Shown: one piece after another, positions 1 to 7,105 of the stretch
Layout: the number at the start of each line of letters is the position of its first letter
Position numbering within the stretch: the first letter of the stretch is position 1
Origin: a virus
Direction: 5' to 3' (one strand)
IMG/VR virus record: IMGVR_UViG_3300048023_000238
Span: 1-25,322 of that record
Length of the DNA stretch: 25,322 bases
The notes under the pieces: generated by a model
Told to the model about the DNA's origin: nothing
Seen by the model: the letters and a program-made list of their open reading frames with translations, nothing else
Databases searched by the model: none
Translations under genes and position numbers: made by a program

Positions 1-17
1 TCAAAGAAAAGTTTAGT

Positions 18-320
18 ATGCCTCAGGGTAAGATCATAGAAGCTTTAGATGTTCTTAACATAGATGAGACAGACTTTTTGACAGAGCACAGTGAATGGTT
101 TGTATTGGAAGATAATAGACTATCGCCTGGTTCATATAAAGTCTTGACTAGTAAACTAATCAATGATACAATGGATGAAATGGTCAACGCTAGAGATAAG
201 GTTAGAGTTAGTAATGACTGTTATCCTGTAGGAGAAATCTTTGGTATAAATATATACGAGGTTACTCATATGAGAACCAACAAAAGTATTTACGTGTCGG
301 TGGGAGAACTAGCACGATGA
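18..320 (+). CDS. Hypothetical phage protein, possibly cut by the left edge
   Basis: I do not recognise this 100-residue acidic protein. The first ATG is at 18, but the frame stays open to the left edge (no stop between base 3 and 18) and there is no clear ribosome binding site before 18, so the true start may lie outside the window. It has no cysteine-rich, membrane or nucleotide-binding motif; the C-terminal third is rich in beta-forming residues. The stop overlaps the next start (ATGA at 317-320), so the two genes are probably translated together. A structural or morphogenesis role would fit its place just before lysis genes, but that is only position-based inference. Confidence 0.7.
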   Translation: MPQGKIIEALDVLNIDETDFLTEHSEWFVLEDNRLSPGSYKVLTSKLINDTMDEMVNARDKVRVSNDCYPVGEIFGINIYEVTHMRTNKSIYVSVGELAR

Positions 321-517
321 AAGAAGAAGCAATGACAACTGCAGATGCAGGTATTCCACAGGACACCAAGAACATGGGTCCAAGGGCTAGATTGCCTATG
401 AATATACTGAGACGCAAAATAGGTCTGCCAATAAATGTGACAGATCGTAGACGTAAAAAGGATAAAACTCCTAGACTGCTAAAACAGTTTAGGCAGCATG
501 TATATCAAAATGGCTAA
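317..517 (+). CDS. Small basic hypothetical protein
   Basis: A 66-residue protein whose second half is strongly basic (an RRK motif near residue 31, then a run of R and K near residues 44-50). It starts at the ATGA overlap with the upstream gene, with GGGAG about 10 bases before the ATG; a second in-frame ATG at 332 is possible. No domain is recognised. The basic tail suggests nucleic-acid contact or packing inside a particle, which is inference from composition alone. Its end overlaps the start of the inner-membrane spanin gene by 20 bases, so it belongs to the same transcript. Confidence 0.6.
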   Translation: MKEEAMTTADAGIPQDTKNMGPRARLPMNILRRKIGLPINVTDRRRKKDKTPRLLKQFRQHVYQNG

Positions 518-929
518 GTTATATTTAATTATTATTGTTATGGGTTTGTTGAGTGGTGTGGGTTATGGTGCCTACAACTATTACTTATGGTCAGAACAAA
601 CCATATCAACTCTCAGAGAGAACAACGTAAAGCTTAAATCTGCTGCAGAAACTTTACAGGCAACTGTAGAGAGAATACAGGCAGATCAAAAGAAAAATGA
701 GCAGCTAAATAAAGATTTGACCAAGAGACTACAGCAATCGCAACAACACCTTGACAAGCTTAGAGGTGTGTTTGCTAAAATCGATTTGACTATGGAGGCA
801 TTAACAAATGCACAAGGACTTGAAGACAGAGTTGACAATGCAGTCAGCAAACTTATTGGACGTATCGAAAGTGAAACTACCCCTCCTTCTGATGATGCCG
901 CTCCTGCTGATGGGGTGTCTGGGCAGTAG
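498..929 (+). CDS. Inner-membrane spanin (Rz-like, i-spanin)
   Basis: The 143-residue product has one N-terminal membrane segment (about residues 8-26, rich in L, I, V, G) followed by a long heptad-like, Q/K/E/L-rich coiled coil (about residues 33-95) and a short P/D-rich tail. This is the layout of i-spanins, which sit in the inner membrane with the coiled coil in the periplasm, join an outer-membrane lipoprotein partner, and disrupt the outer membrane at the end of lysis. The best support is the partner gene: a lipoprotein frame begins inside this one, in the +1 frame, as in lambda Rz/Rz1. No holin or endolysin is seen in the window. Start at 498 is preceded by TAGG; ATG 510 is an alternative. 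Confidence 0.78.
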   Translation: MYIKMAKLYLIIIVMGLLSGVGYGAYNYYLWSEQTISTLRENNVKLKSAAETLQATVERIQADQKKNEQLNKDLTKRLQQSQQHLDKLRGVFAKIDLTMEALTNAQGLEDRVDNAVSKLIGRIESETTPPSDDAAPADGVSGQ

Positions 930-1245
930 AGCACCTGAAGCTGAAGTTGTTCTTCAGACTGAATACGCCAAACAAAACATTCCTATTCAAGAAAGACCAA
1001 AAGCGGTACAGTTTCCACCTGTCGATTGGTATGTTGTCACAGAAGATAACCTAGAAGAAAAACTAGCAGAGCTAGAACAAAAAACTGGTAATGTAGTTTT
1101 CTTTGCTATTACTCCAAAAGGATATGAAAACCTAGCACTTGGTATTGCTGAGATGCGTAGGTATATCAAAGACACTCAAGCTATCATTGGATACTACGAA
1201 GATGCTTTAGCAGAAGAACCTGTGCAGGAACCATCAACTGAATAA
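808..1245 (+). CDS. Outer-membrane spanin lipoprotein (Rz1-like, o-spanin)
   Basis: The predicted 145-residue product carries a signal peptide with a basic N-region, a run of L and M, and a lipobox LLMGC (Cys about residue 37), so it should be a lipoprotein anchored in the outer membrane. The start chosen at 808 has a strong GGAGG (794-798) nine bases upstream; ATG 838 and GTG 871 are later options that keep the lipobox. The mature part holds a conserved-looking region around IPIQERPKAVQ and a C-terminal helical stretch with RRYIK and GYYED, a pattern I recall from proteins next to lysis genes in marine T4-like phages. The first 122 bases lie within the i-spanin gene in another frame. The last base of the stop is shared with the next ATG (TAATG). 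Confidence 0.78.
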   Translation: MHKDLKTELTMQSANLLDVSKVKLPLLLMMPLLLMGCLGSRAPEAEVVLQTEYAKQNIPIQERPKAVQFPPVDWYVVTEDNLEEKLAELEQKTGNVVFFAITPKGYENLALGIAEMRRYIKDTQAIIGYYEDALAEEPVQEPSTE

Positions 1246-2687
1246 TGAGATACTGTGGTATAAGTGAGAACTTCCACAATGCAGCTATTGCGTTTGTGGA
1301 AGAAGACGGAAATATATCGTTTGCTTCTGAAAGTGAAAGATATAGTAAACGTAAAAATGATCCTATTTTGCACAACACTCTTAATAGTATGGTCAGTGTA
1401 AACGATCACATTTCTTTTTATGAAGATATTAAATTAAGAAACAAATATTCAGAAAAGATAGCAAGTAATCTTCCTAGTAATAAAGCTGCATTGGACAAAG
1501 CTAGACACTTTAAAGACAGAGTTGCCACTAGCTATTCTAGATTTAGTTTTGATAAAAGCTATCTTCATCACGAAAGTCACGCTGCTGCTGCATTTTATAC
1601 AAGACCGTGGAGTTCGTCTGAAGACACTGTATGCCTAACTATAGATGGTTATGGCGAGTGGCAGTCTGCTACTATACAAGACAGCAATTTCAATCTTTTA
1701 TATGAGGAGACATATCCTAAATCTATAGGAGTTGTATATGCGCTCTGTACTAAAGCTTTAGGATACAAACCTTTAGAAGAAGAATACATTGTGATGGGAA
1801 TGTCAGCTTTTTCAGAGAATATTCTATTGTCCGAATTTGAGGAAGCAGTAAATTGTTTCTTCACAGATAATTTATCATACAACGACTTTTTAGTATATCT
1901 TCATAGTTTAAATAAAGAGGAGTTGGCAGGAACTGTACAAAAATGGGCTGAACAGGAGATATTTAAATTAGCTCAAAAGGCGAGAAAGTATGGAAGTAAA
2001 CTTTGTTATAGCGGGGGTGTTGCTCAAAATATTGTTGCAAATTCTAAAATAAGAAGTTTGTTTGATGATATGTGGGTTGCAGTAAATTCTACTGATGGGG
2101 GATCTGCCTTAGGTGCTGCTGCAAGATCATATTGTCTTGAAACGGGAATGGATAGAATTAACTGGAAAAATACATATCTAGGACTTGAAAATTGGATTGA
2201 TGTAAATCCAAAAGAAGTTGCAAAATATTTACAAGAAAACAAAATAGCAGGAGTTATACATGGTAAAGCTGAGTTTGGACCTAGAGCACTAGGCAATAGA
2301 AGTCTTTTAGCTAATCCTATATATGATGTAAAAGACACTGTTAACAAAATAAAGCAGAGAGAAAAATTTAGACCTTTTGCTCCTGCTATATTAGAAGAAT
2401 ATGCTAAAGAATACTTTGAGGGTCCAATGAACGAATATATGCAGTACTCAAGTGTGGCAAAACATGACTACAAATCTGTCATGCATGTTGACAGAACATC
2501 AAGAGTGCAAATAGTAAAAAAAGATTCAGAGTCCATAATAAGACCCATTTTAGAAGAGTTTTACAGTTTAACTAAAGTTCCTATGTTACTGAACACATCT
2601 CTTAATGTGAAGGGTATGCCTATTTGTAATAATTTTTATGATGGTAGATTATTTGAAAGTAAGTATAAAACAAAGGTATTCGGATGA
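1245..2687 (+). CDS. O-carbamoyltransferase, NodU/CmcH family
   Basis: This 480-residue enzyme should transfer a carbamoyl group from carbamoyl phosphate, through carbamoyl-AMP, to a hydroxyl of a sugar or other small molecule. Seen in the sequence: the N-terminal HHESHA motif (residues 108-113) of the Kae1-like domain, LTIDGYGEW (131-139), SGGVAQN (256-262) with a following DGGSALGAA stretch, and the signature GPRALGNRSLLA (345-356) of the C-terminal domain. It is shorter than many bacterial members (550-600 residues), mostly through a short middle region and a brief C-terminus. It starts on TAATG shared with the spanin stop and ends in an ATGA overlap with the SGNH-like gene. A likely target is a sugar made by the glycan genes of this phage, but it lies 7 kb from them, so this link is inference. 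Confidence 0.88.
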   Translation: MRYCGISENFHNAAIAFVEEDGNISFASESERYSKRKNDPILHNTLNSMVSVNDHISFYEDIKLRNKYSEKIASNLPSNKAALDKARHFKDRVATSYSRFSFDKSYLHHESHAAAAFYTRPWSSSEDTVCLTIDGYGEWQSATIQDSNFNLLYEETYPKSIGVVYALCTKALGYKPLEEEYIVMGMSAFSENILLSEFEEAVNCFFTDNLSYNDFLVYLHSLNKEELAGTVQKWAEQEIFKLAQKARKYGSKLCYSGGVAQNIVANSKIRSLFDDMWVAVNSTDGGSALGAAARSYCLETGMDRINWKNTYLGLENWIDVNPKEVAKYLQENKIAGVIHGKAEFGPRALGNRSLLANPIYDVKDTVNKIKQREKFRPFAPAILEEYAKEYFEGPMNEYMQYSSVAKHDYKSVMHVDRTSRVQIVKKDSESIIRPILEEFYSLTKVPMLLNTSLNVKGMPICNNFYDGRLFESKYKTKVFG

Positions 2688-3565
2688 TATATGTAAACGG
2701 TTGTAGTTTTACTTGGGGTGAAGGTGGGGAGTTCTTACCCGAAGGACGTGATGAATTTGGTGGACCTAAAAACGGCCAAAGAATAGTTGCAAGAATTAAA
2801 GACTCATATCCTAGTATATTAGCAAAAGATTTAAATACTGAACTTTTCGACTTTTCGACTTCAGGAAAAGACAATACTACAATACTAAAACAAATGGCAA
2901 TAGCTTTAAATTGGAGAAGACTTGGGAAATGTAAATCAAGTCCTGATGACATAATCATAGTACAGCTAACAGATAATTTTAGGGCAGCTACTCCTAAATC
3001 AACTTTTGCTTTAAATTTTCACATTAATGATTTAGTATCTCAACTAGAAGACTATGATGGACAGTATATAAAGATCATGATGTTTAGTATTCTTAAAAAA
3101 TTACGAGGGCAAGGGTATGCTGATACAGTTTTAAATAAAACATATCGTATTCATTCAGATATAGCACCAGAGTATAAGACAAGAGAACCATATATTGGGG
3201 ATTGGACTGAAACACATCAAACATTTGAGACAGCACATTACTTAAGACTGATTCAATTAGAATGTAAAAGTATGAATATTCCTTTAGTGATTATAAATTA
3301 CTACACTATACCCGAAAAGTTTAGTCCTGATCCAACGTTCCAAGTCATAGATACTGACGATTTCCTTATCAGTAATTTTACCAAATCTGGAATGTATGCG
3401 CATTTAGAAAATGAAGGATTTGTTAAATGTAACGATAACTTTCATTTTCAACAAGATGCTCACTATTATCAAGCAGACATTATTAAAAACTTTATTAAGA
3501 ACAAAGTAAGATTGAAAGCAAACACGGAACGATTTACACCTTACTATGTACACGACTACACATAA
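2684..3565 (+). CDS. SGNH-hydrolase-like protein
   Basis: The 293-residue product opens with a strand leading into NGCSFTWGE (residues 5-13), which fits block I of GDSL/SGNH esterases with Ser8 as nucleophile. A following FSTSGKDN stretch could give the oxyanion-hole Gly/Asn of blocks II-III, and DAHYYQ near the C-terminus has a D-x-H pair fitting the Asp/His of block V. SGNH enzymes commonly add or remove acyl groups on sugars. The ATGA overlap with the carbamoyltransferase suggests both act on the same substrate. No signal peptide is seen, so it should be cytoplasmic. The fold call rests on motif spacing only. Confidence 0.65.
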   Translation: MIYVNGCSFTWGEGGEFLPEGRDEFGGPKNGQRIVARIKDSYPSILAKDLNTELFDFSTSGKDNTTILKQMAIALNWRRLGKCKSSPDDIIIVQLTDNFRAATPKSTFALNFHINDLVSQLEDYDGQYIKIMMFSILKKLRGQGYADTVLNKTYRIHSDIAPEYKTREPYIGDWTETHQTFETAHYLRLIQLECKSMNIPLVIINYYTIPEKFSPDPTFQVIDTDDFLISNFTKSGMYAHLENEGFVKCNDNFHFQQDAHYYQADIIKNFIKNKVRLKANTERFTPYYVHDYT

Positions 3566-3593
3566 AAATAATATTTTTTATTACAATATGTAG

Positions 3594-3622
3594 TTGCAAG
3601 ATTATTACTTTTACTATATAAT
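3594..3622 (+). promoter_or_regulatory. Sigma70-like promoter for the ribonucleotide reductase gene
   Basis: TTGCAA (3594-3599) and a perfect TATAAT (3617-3622) are separated by 17 bases, upstream of a leader of about 75 bases before the ATG at 3705. It is in the one true intergenic space of this part of the genome. Confidence 0.65.
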
Positions 3623-3650
3623 ACACCAATTAGAAAAAACAACATTAGAC

Positions 3651-3671
3651 TGCTAGTTATACGGACTAGCG
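3651..3671 (+). other. Hairpin in the leader of the reductase mRNA
   Basis: GCTAGT (3652-3657) and ACTAGC (3665-3670) form a perfect 6-bp stem, with a T-G pair outside it, around a 7-base loop TATACGG. No T run follows, so it is not an ordinary terminator. It lies between the promoter and the ribosome binding site AGAGGTG at about 3694. It may affect mRNA stability or translation. It does not look like a cobalamin riboswitch, which would need far more sequence. Confidence 0.45.
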
Positions 3672-3704
3672 GTATTAACAACTATTTACTTAAAGAGGTG
3701 CTAG

Positions 3705-5933
3705 ATGCTCAAACTTGTCAACAACAACAGGGATAGAGACACAAGAAGTCTTATGTCCGAAACTAAATTTTATGAAGGATACAGTAGGTGGGATGACACC
3801 AAAGAACGCTATGAGAGTTGGGATGAGTCTGTAAGTCGTGTTATGAACATGCACAGAGATTACTACAAAGACAAGATGACCCCTGAACTTAATCAGATGA
3901 TCAATGAGGCAGAATCTCTTTATAAGTTAAAGTATGCACTAGGTGCTCAACGTGCTCTACAGTTTGGTGGAGATCAGTTACGCAAGCATATGATGAGAAT
4001 GTACAACTGTACGTCAACCTATGCTGATAGACCACGTTTCTTTTCAGAGCTATTCTACGTGCTTCTGTGTGGCGCAGGGGCAGGGTTCTCTGTACAAAAG
4101 CATCATGTGGAGAATTTACCAAATCTATCTGAACGTAAGAAGCAAGCCAAAGGTTGGATCGTAGAAGATTCCGTTGAGGGTTGGGCTGATGCTCTAGGTG
4201 CTCTTATGTCATCATACTTTGTAGGTGGTGGACAGTTCCCTGAGATGGAAGGACGTAAAGTATATTTTGATTTAAATCAAGTACGTCCAAAAGGTGCTAT
4301 GATCAATGGTGGATTCAAAGCCCCTGGTCCTGAACCACTACGTAGAGCACTAGATAAGATTGAACATATCCTACAGAATATCGTTTTATCAGGGCGTGAT
4401 ACTCTTAAGCCTATCGAAGTATATGATATTGCTATGCATGCTGCAGACGCAGTTCTTGCAGGTGGCGTAAGACGTAGTGCGACTATCTGTTTATTCTCAC
4501 CTGAAGATGAGGAAATGATCAATGCCAAAACAGGGAACTGGTTCATCGATAACCCTCAAAGGGGCCGAAGCAATAATTCAGCAGTTATCGTCAGATCCGA
4601 AATCACTAGAGAAGACTTTAAAAAGATCATGGGTTCGATCAAAGAGTTCGGAGAGCCCGGATTTTTCTTTGTCGAAGACAGAGATATCACGACTAATCCT
4701 TGTGTTGAGATTGGTATGTATCCGCAGATTGATGGAGAATCAGGTTGGCAGGGATGTAACCTAACAGAGATCAATGGTGGTAAGTGTACAAGCCAAGATG
4801 AGTTCTTTAAGGCATGTCGTGCAGGAGCAATCTTAGGAACACTACAAGCAGGTTACACTGACTTCAAATATCTAACAGAAACAAGTAAGCGTATCTTTGA
4901 GCGTGAGGCACTGTTGGGTGTGTCTGTAACTGGTTGGATGAACAATCCTGATGTTCTGTTTGATGAAGAAACTCAACGTCAAGGTGCAGAGATCGTCAAG
5001 TCAGTCAACAAAGAAGTTGCGGCATTGATTGGCATCAACCCTGCAGCACGTACTACTTGTGTAAAACCATCAGGTAATGCATCAGTTCTATTAGAAACTG
5101 CTTCTGGTATTCATGCAGAGCATAGTGCTCGTTACTTGCGTCACATTCAGTTGAACAAAGAAACTGAGGTAGGACAGTTGTTGGCAAAAACTAATCCATA
5201 CATGGTTGAAGAGTCTGTATGGTCTGCTAATGGCACAGACTATTGTGTGGCATTCCCAATCATCACTCCTGAAGGATCTTTGTATCGTGAAGAGTTGTAT
5301 GGTAAAGCATTACTAGAAAAGGTAAGCGCAGTCCAAAATAATTGGGTAGAAGCAGGTACAAATGTAGAGCTATGTGCAAACTCTAAGACACGTCACAACG
5401 TATCAAATACTGTAACTGTGTTGCCTCATATGTGGAACGAAGTGGAAGACTATGTTTTTGAAAATCGTCACAACTTTGCAGGTATTAGTTTCTTAGCAGG
5501 TATGGGCGACAAAGACTTTGCCCAAGCGCCTATGACAGAAGTGTTGACTGAAGATCAGATTGTTGCTAAGTATGGCAAGGCTGCTTTGTTTGCATCAGGT
5601 CTGATTGTAGATACTCGTAAGCAAGGGTTTCGTGATCTGTGGGAAGCAACACAGATTGCACAAACTCCACCTGAGTATCAAGGAGAAGTCTCTGACCTAC
5701 GTGCTGAGTGGATTAGACGGTTCAACAAGTTTGCTGATAACTACTTCATGGGGGATCTTAAGGAAACTGAGTATTGCCTGAAAGATGTGTTCTTACTTCA
5801 CAAGTGGGAGAAAGTACAACAGAATATTCAGTCGGTAGACTTCTCATCAGAACTAGATGAAAAGCGGTTTACTGAGATCGATACCATGGGAGCTATTGCA
5901 TGTCAAGGGGGTGCATGTGAAATAACCTTCTAG
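3705..5933 (+). CDS. Ribonucleoside reductase, class II (adenosylcobalamin-dependent)
   Basis: The 742-residue product is close in length to the monomeric B12-dependent ribonucleoside triphosphate reductase of Lactobacillus leichmannii. It reduces ribonucleotides to deoxyribonucleotides for phage DNA synthesis. Visible: NC at 101-102 (first redox Cys of the active site), the radical-site signature NPCVE (N331, C333, E335), a later Cys in QGCNLTE (C351), CVKPSGNASVLLE in the barrel, and a C-terminal cysteine pair (C733 and C738) for re-reduction by a thioredoxin-type partner. No small-subunit (NrdB) gene follows, as expected for class II. Start at 3705 has AGAGGTG upstream, and the gene has its own promoter. 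I assign class II by overall similarity; substrate level (NDP or NTP) is not certain. No intron or intein is seen. Confidence 0.88.
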   Translation: MLKLVNNNRDRDTRSLMSETKFYEGYSRWDDTKERYESWDESVSRVMNMHRDYYKDKMTPELNQMINEAESLYKLKYALGAQRALQFGGDQLRKHMMRMYNCTSTYADRPRFFSELFYVLLCGAGAGFSVQKHHVENLPNLSERKKQAKGWIVEDSVEGWADALGALMSSYFVGGGQFPEMEGRKVYFDLNQVRPKGAMINGGFKAPGPEPLRRALDKIEHILQNIVLSGRDTLKPIEVYDIAMHAADAVLAGGVRRSATICLFSPEDEEMINAKTGNWFIDNPQRGRSNNSAVIVRSEITREDFKKIMGSIKEFGEPGFFFVEDRDITTNPCVEIGMYPQIDGESGWQGCNLTEINGGKCTSQDEFFKACRAGAILGTLQAGYTDFKYLTETSKRIFEREALLGVSVTGWMNNPDVLFDEETQRQGAEIVKSVNKEVAALIGINPAARTTCVKPSGNASVLLETASGIHAEHSARYLRHIQLNKETEVGQLLAKTNPYMVEESVWSANGTDYCVAFPIITPEGSLYREELYGKALLEKVSAVQNNWVEAGTNVELCANSKTRHNVSNTVTVLPHMWNEVEDYVFENRHNFAGISFLAGMGDKDFAQAPMTEVLTEDQIVAKYGKAALFASGLIVDTRKQGFRDLWEATQIAQTPPEYQGEVSDLRAEWIRRFNKFADNYFMGDLKETEYCLKDVFLLHKWEKVQQNIQSVDFSSELDEKRFTEIDTMGAIACQGGACEITF

Positions 5934-5967
5934 GCTATATAGTAGCAAGTGTATAATAGGAGAAAAC

Positions 5968-6102
5968 ATGGAAGAAGAATATTGGGCAGAGTGTGTAGCT
6001 TGTGAGACTGAAACGCAAGTGTTGGTTATAGATAGCGAAGAGTTGCCACAGTATTGTCCAATGTGCGGTTCTCCTATAGAATTCGAAGTGGTAGTAGATT
6101 AG
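5968..6102 (+). CDS. Small zinc-ribbon protein (44 residues)
   Basis: ATG at 5968 follows AGGAG (5958-5962) at a good distance. The product has two cysteine pairs, CVAC (residues 9-12) and CPMC (30-33), spaced like a small rubredoxin-type zinc ribbon, and is otherwise acidic. It sits directly behind the reductase and before a strong terminator, so it may be co-transcribed with it. The role is unknown; a metal-stabilised protein-binding module is the most that can be said. Confidence 0.7.
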   Translation: MEEEYWAECVACETETQVLVIDSEELPQYCPMCGSPIEFEVVVD

Positions 6103-6110
6103 TATAAATA
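6103..6110 (+). promoter_or_regulatory. Candidate T4-type late promoter TATAAATA
   Basis: The sequence matches the T4 late promoter -10 consensus exactly and directly follows the stop codon of the zinc-ribbon gene. Its predicted transcript would begin about 6-7 bases downstream, inside the hairpin loop at 6117-6122. The same octamer also occurs inside genes at 245-252 and 22390-22397, so chance is not excluded. Confidence 0.4.
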
Positions 6111-6137
6111 GCCTTGCAACAGCAGGGCTATTTTTTT
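6106..6137 (+). terminator. Rho-independent terminator before the GIY-YIG gene
   Basis: An 11-bp stem (6106-6116 with 6123-6133, one T-G pair) with loop CAACAG is followed by a T run to 6137. The right arm contains CAGGG, the only ribosome-binding-like sequence before ATG 6138, so the same structure would both end upstream transcripts and hide the start of the next gene in read-through mRNA. Confidence 0.8.
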
Positions 6138-6548
6138 ATGTGGTATTACAACGGTGAAGTGTTTGAAGAAACACCTGAAGAGTATCAGGGATTTGTATAT
6201 GAAATCACTGAACTAGATACTGGAATCAAGTATATTGGCAAGAAGTTCTTTTGGAAGCCAAAGAAGCTACCTGTCACTAAAACACGCAAGAGAGCCGTTA
6301 GGAGCCGCACTGAGAGCGATTGGCGTAAATACTACGGTAGCAGTACCGAAGTAAAAATGTTAGTAGAAACTAAAGGTGCGGATAACTTCAACAGAGAGAT
6401 ATTAAAGCTTTGCAAGACAAAGGGGCTATGCTCTTACTATGAAATGAAATATCAGCTAGAGAGAGACGTTCTCCTGAAGCCTGATGAGTATTATAATGCA
6501 TTTATTGGAGGAAAGATACATCGTAAACACATATTAGGGAAAGAATAA
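6138..6548 (+). CDS. GIY-YIG nuclease (Seg-like putative endonuclease)
   Basis: The 136-residue product has GFVYEI (about residues 18-23) and KYIGKK (about 32-37), matching the GIY and YIG strands of this nuclease family, followed by a basic stretch, SDWRKYYGSS, a region with NFNREIL, CSYYEMKYQ with a likely metal-binding Glu, and a late YYNAFIG segment. Related proteins are widespread in T4-like marine phages and are often labelled Seg-like homing endonucleases. Here there is no separate DNA-binding tail, so homing is not shown. I choose ATG 6138; a TTG at 6114 lies in the hairpin and is unlikely. Expression may be tied to the hairpin and TATAAATA sequence just upstream. Confidence 0.78.
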   Translation: MWYYNGEVFEETPEEYQGFVYEITELDTGIKYIGKKFFWKPKKLPVTKTRKRAVRSRTESDWRKYYGSSTEVKMLVETKGADNFNREILKLCKTKGLCSYYEMKYQLERDVLLKPDEYYNAFIGGKIHRKHILGKE

Positions 6549-7025
6549 ATGCAAAACGAATATGACGTAGTAGTAATAAAGGTTCTAGATGGAGACACGA
6601 TTGATGTTGACATTGATTTAGGCTTTGGTGTTTGTCTTAAAGATGAACGAGTACGGATCATGGGCATCGACACGCCTGAGTCACGCACATCTGATAGAGT
6701 AGAAGATCTATTTGGTGAGGCTGCAAAGGCTAGACTGAAAGAACTCATGAAAGATGGTGGCAAGTTAATCACTACAGAAGATAAGCATGGTGAAGACATG
6801 AAGGGTAAGTTTGGACGTATCCTTGGAGACTTTCGTGTGCCTGATGGACGTAAGGTTACTGACATCATGATCGAAGAAGGACACTGTGTTCCTTACTTTG
6901 GTGGGTCTAAAGAGGATACACAGGCTGCACACATGAAAAATAGAGAAAGACTATTGGCAGAAGGTATTGTAACTCAAAAAGACTATGACGCTGCAGTCGA
7001 AAAGATGGCGAAAAAAAAGAGTTGA
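6549..7025 (+). CDS. SNase-like (thermonuclease-type) nuclease
   Basis: The 158-residue product has the SNase fold signature in order: VLDGDTIDVDIDLG (about residues 11-24, metal-binding Asp), RVRIMGIDTPESR (about 35-47, with catalytic Arg and the D..E pair) and GKFGRILGDF (second catalytic Arg). No signal peptide is present, so it acts inside the cell, perhaps on host DNA or RNA. A lysine-rich tail (AKKKS) ends the protein. It starts right after the GIY-YIG stop (TAAATG), so the two nucleases are coupled. Its TGA stop lies inside the -35 box of the next promoter. Confidence 0.85.
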   Translation: MQNEYDVVVIKVLDGDTIDVDIDLGFGVCLKDERVRIMGIDTPESRTSDRVEDLFGEAAKARLKELMKDGGKLITTEDKHGEDMKGKFGRILGDFRVPDGRKVTDIMIEEGHCVPYFGGSKEDTQAAHMKNRERLLAEGIVTQKDYDAAVEKMAKKKS

Positions 7026-7049
7026 CGAATCATAAAAAATCTATATAAT
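7022..7049 (+). promoter_or_regulatory. Sigma70-like promoter for the RNase H unit
   Basis: TTGACG (7022-7027) and a perfect TATAAT (7044-7049) with a 16-base spacer. The -35 box contains the TGA stop (7023-7025) of the SNase-like gene. Confidence 0.75.
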
Positions 7050-7067
7050 AAAGAAGAGGTTTTTGAG

Positions 7068-7094
7068 ATGGGTAATATACCATCATTATATTAG
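7068..7094 (+). CDS. Possible 8-codon leader peptide before RNase H
   Basis: ATG 7068 has AGAAGAGG (7052-7059) eight bases upstream and encodes MGNIPSLY then TAG. The stop at 7092-7094 overlaps the AGGAG (7093-7097) that serves the RNase H gene, so ribosomes ending here could feed or block the next start. Very short open frames are common by chance; the ribosome binding site and the exact overlap are the only support. Confidence 0.3.
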   Translation: MGNIPSLY

Positions 7095-7105
7095 GAGTGA
7101 ACTAA

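Noticed and set aside
245-252. TATAAATA (T4 late promoter-like)
   Set aside because: It lies inside a gene, far from a gene start, and the octamer is expected a few times by chance in DNA this AT-rich.
2600-2687. Frameshift at the C-terminus of the carbamoyltransferase
   Set aside because: The other two frames hit stop codons at once, and the observed end can be aligned as a short version of the usual C-terminus.
3565-3590. AT-only inverted repeat with T run after the SGNH-like gene
   Set aside because: The stem is only about 6 A-T pairs with no G-C, too weak to call a terminator in this composition, although it is in the right place.
3571-3704. Cobalamin riboswitch before the B12-dependent reductase
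   Set aside because: The space between promoter and start is about 75 bases, too short, and no B12-box-like sequence is seen.
4277-4774. Open frames opposite or within the reductase gene
   Set aside because: They lie within the clear reductase frame, lack binding sites and have no recognisable motif; shadows of codon usage.
5941-5957. TATAAT (5952-5957) before the zinc-ribbon gene
   Set aside because: No -35-like sequence at 16-18 bases and no TGN before it; likely AT-rich chance.
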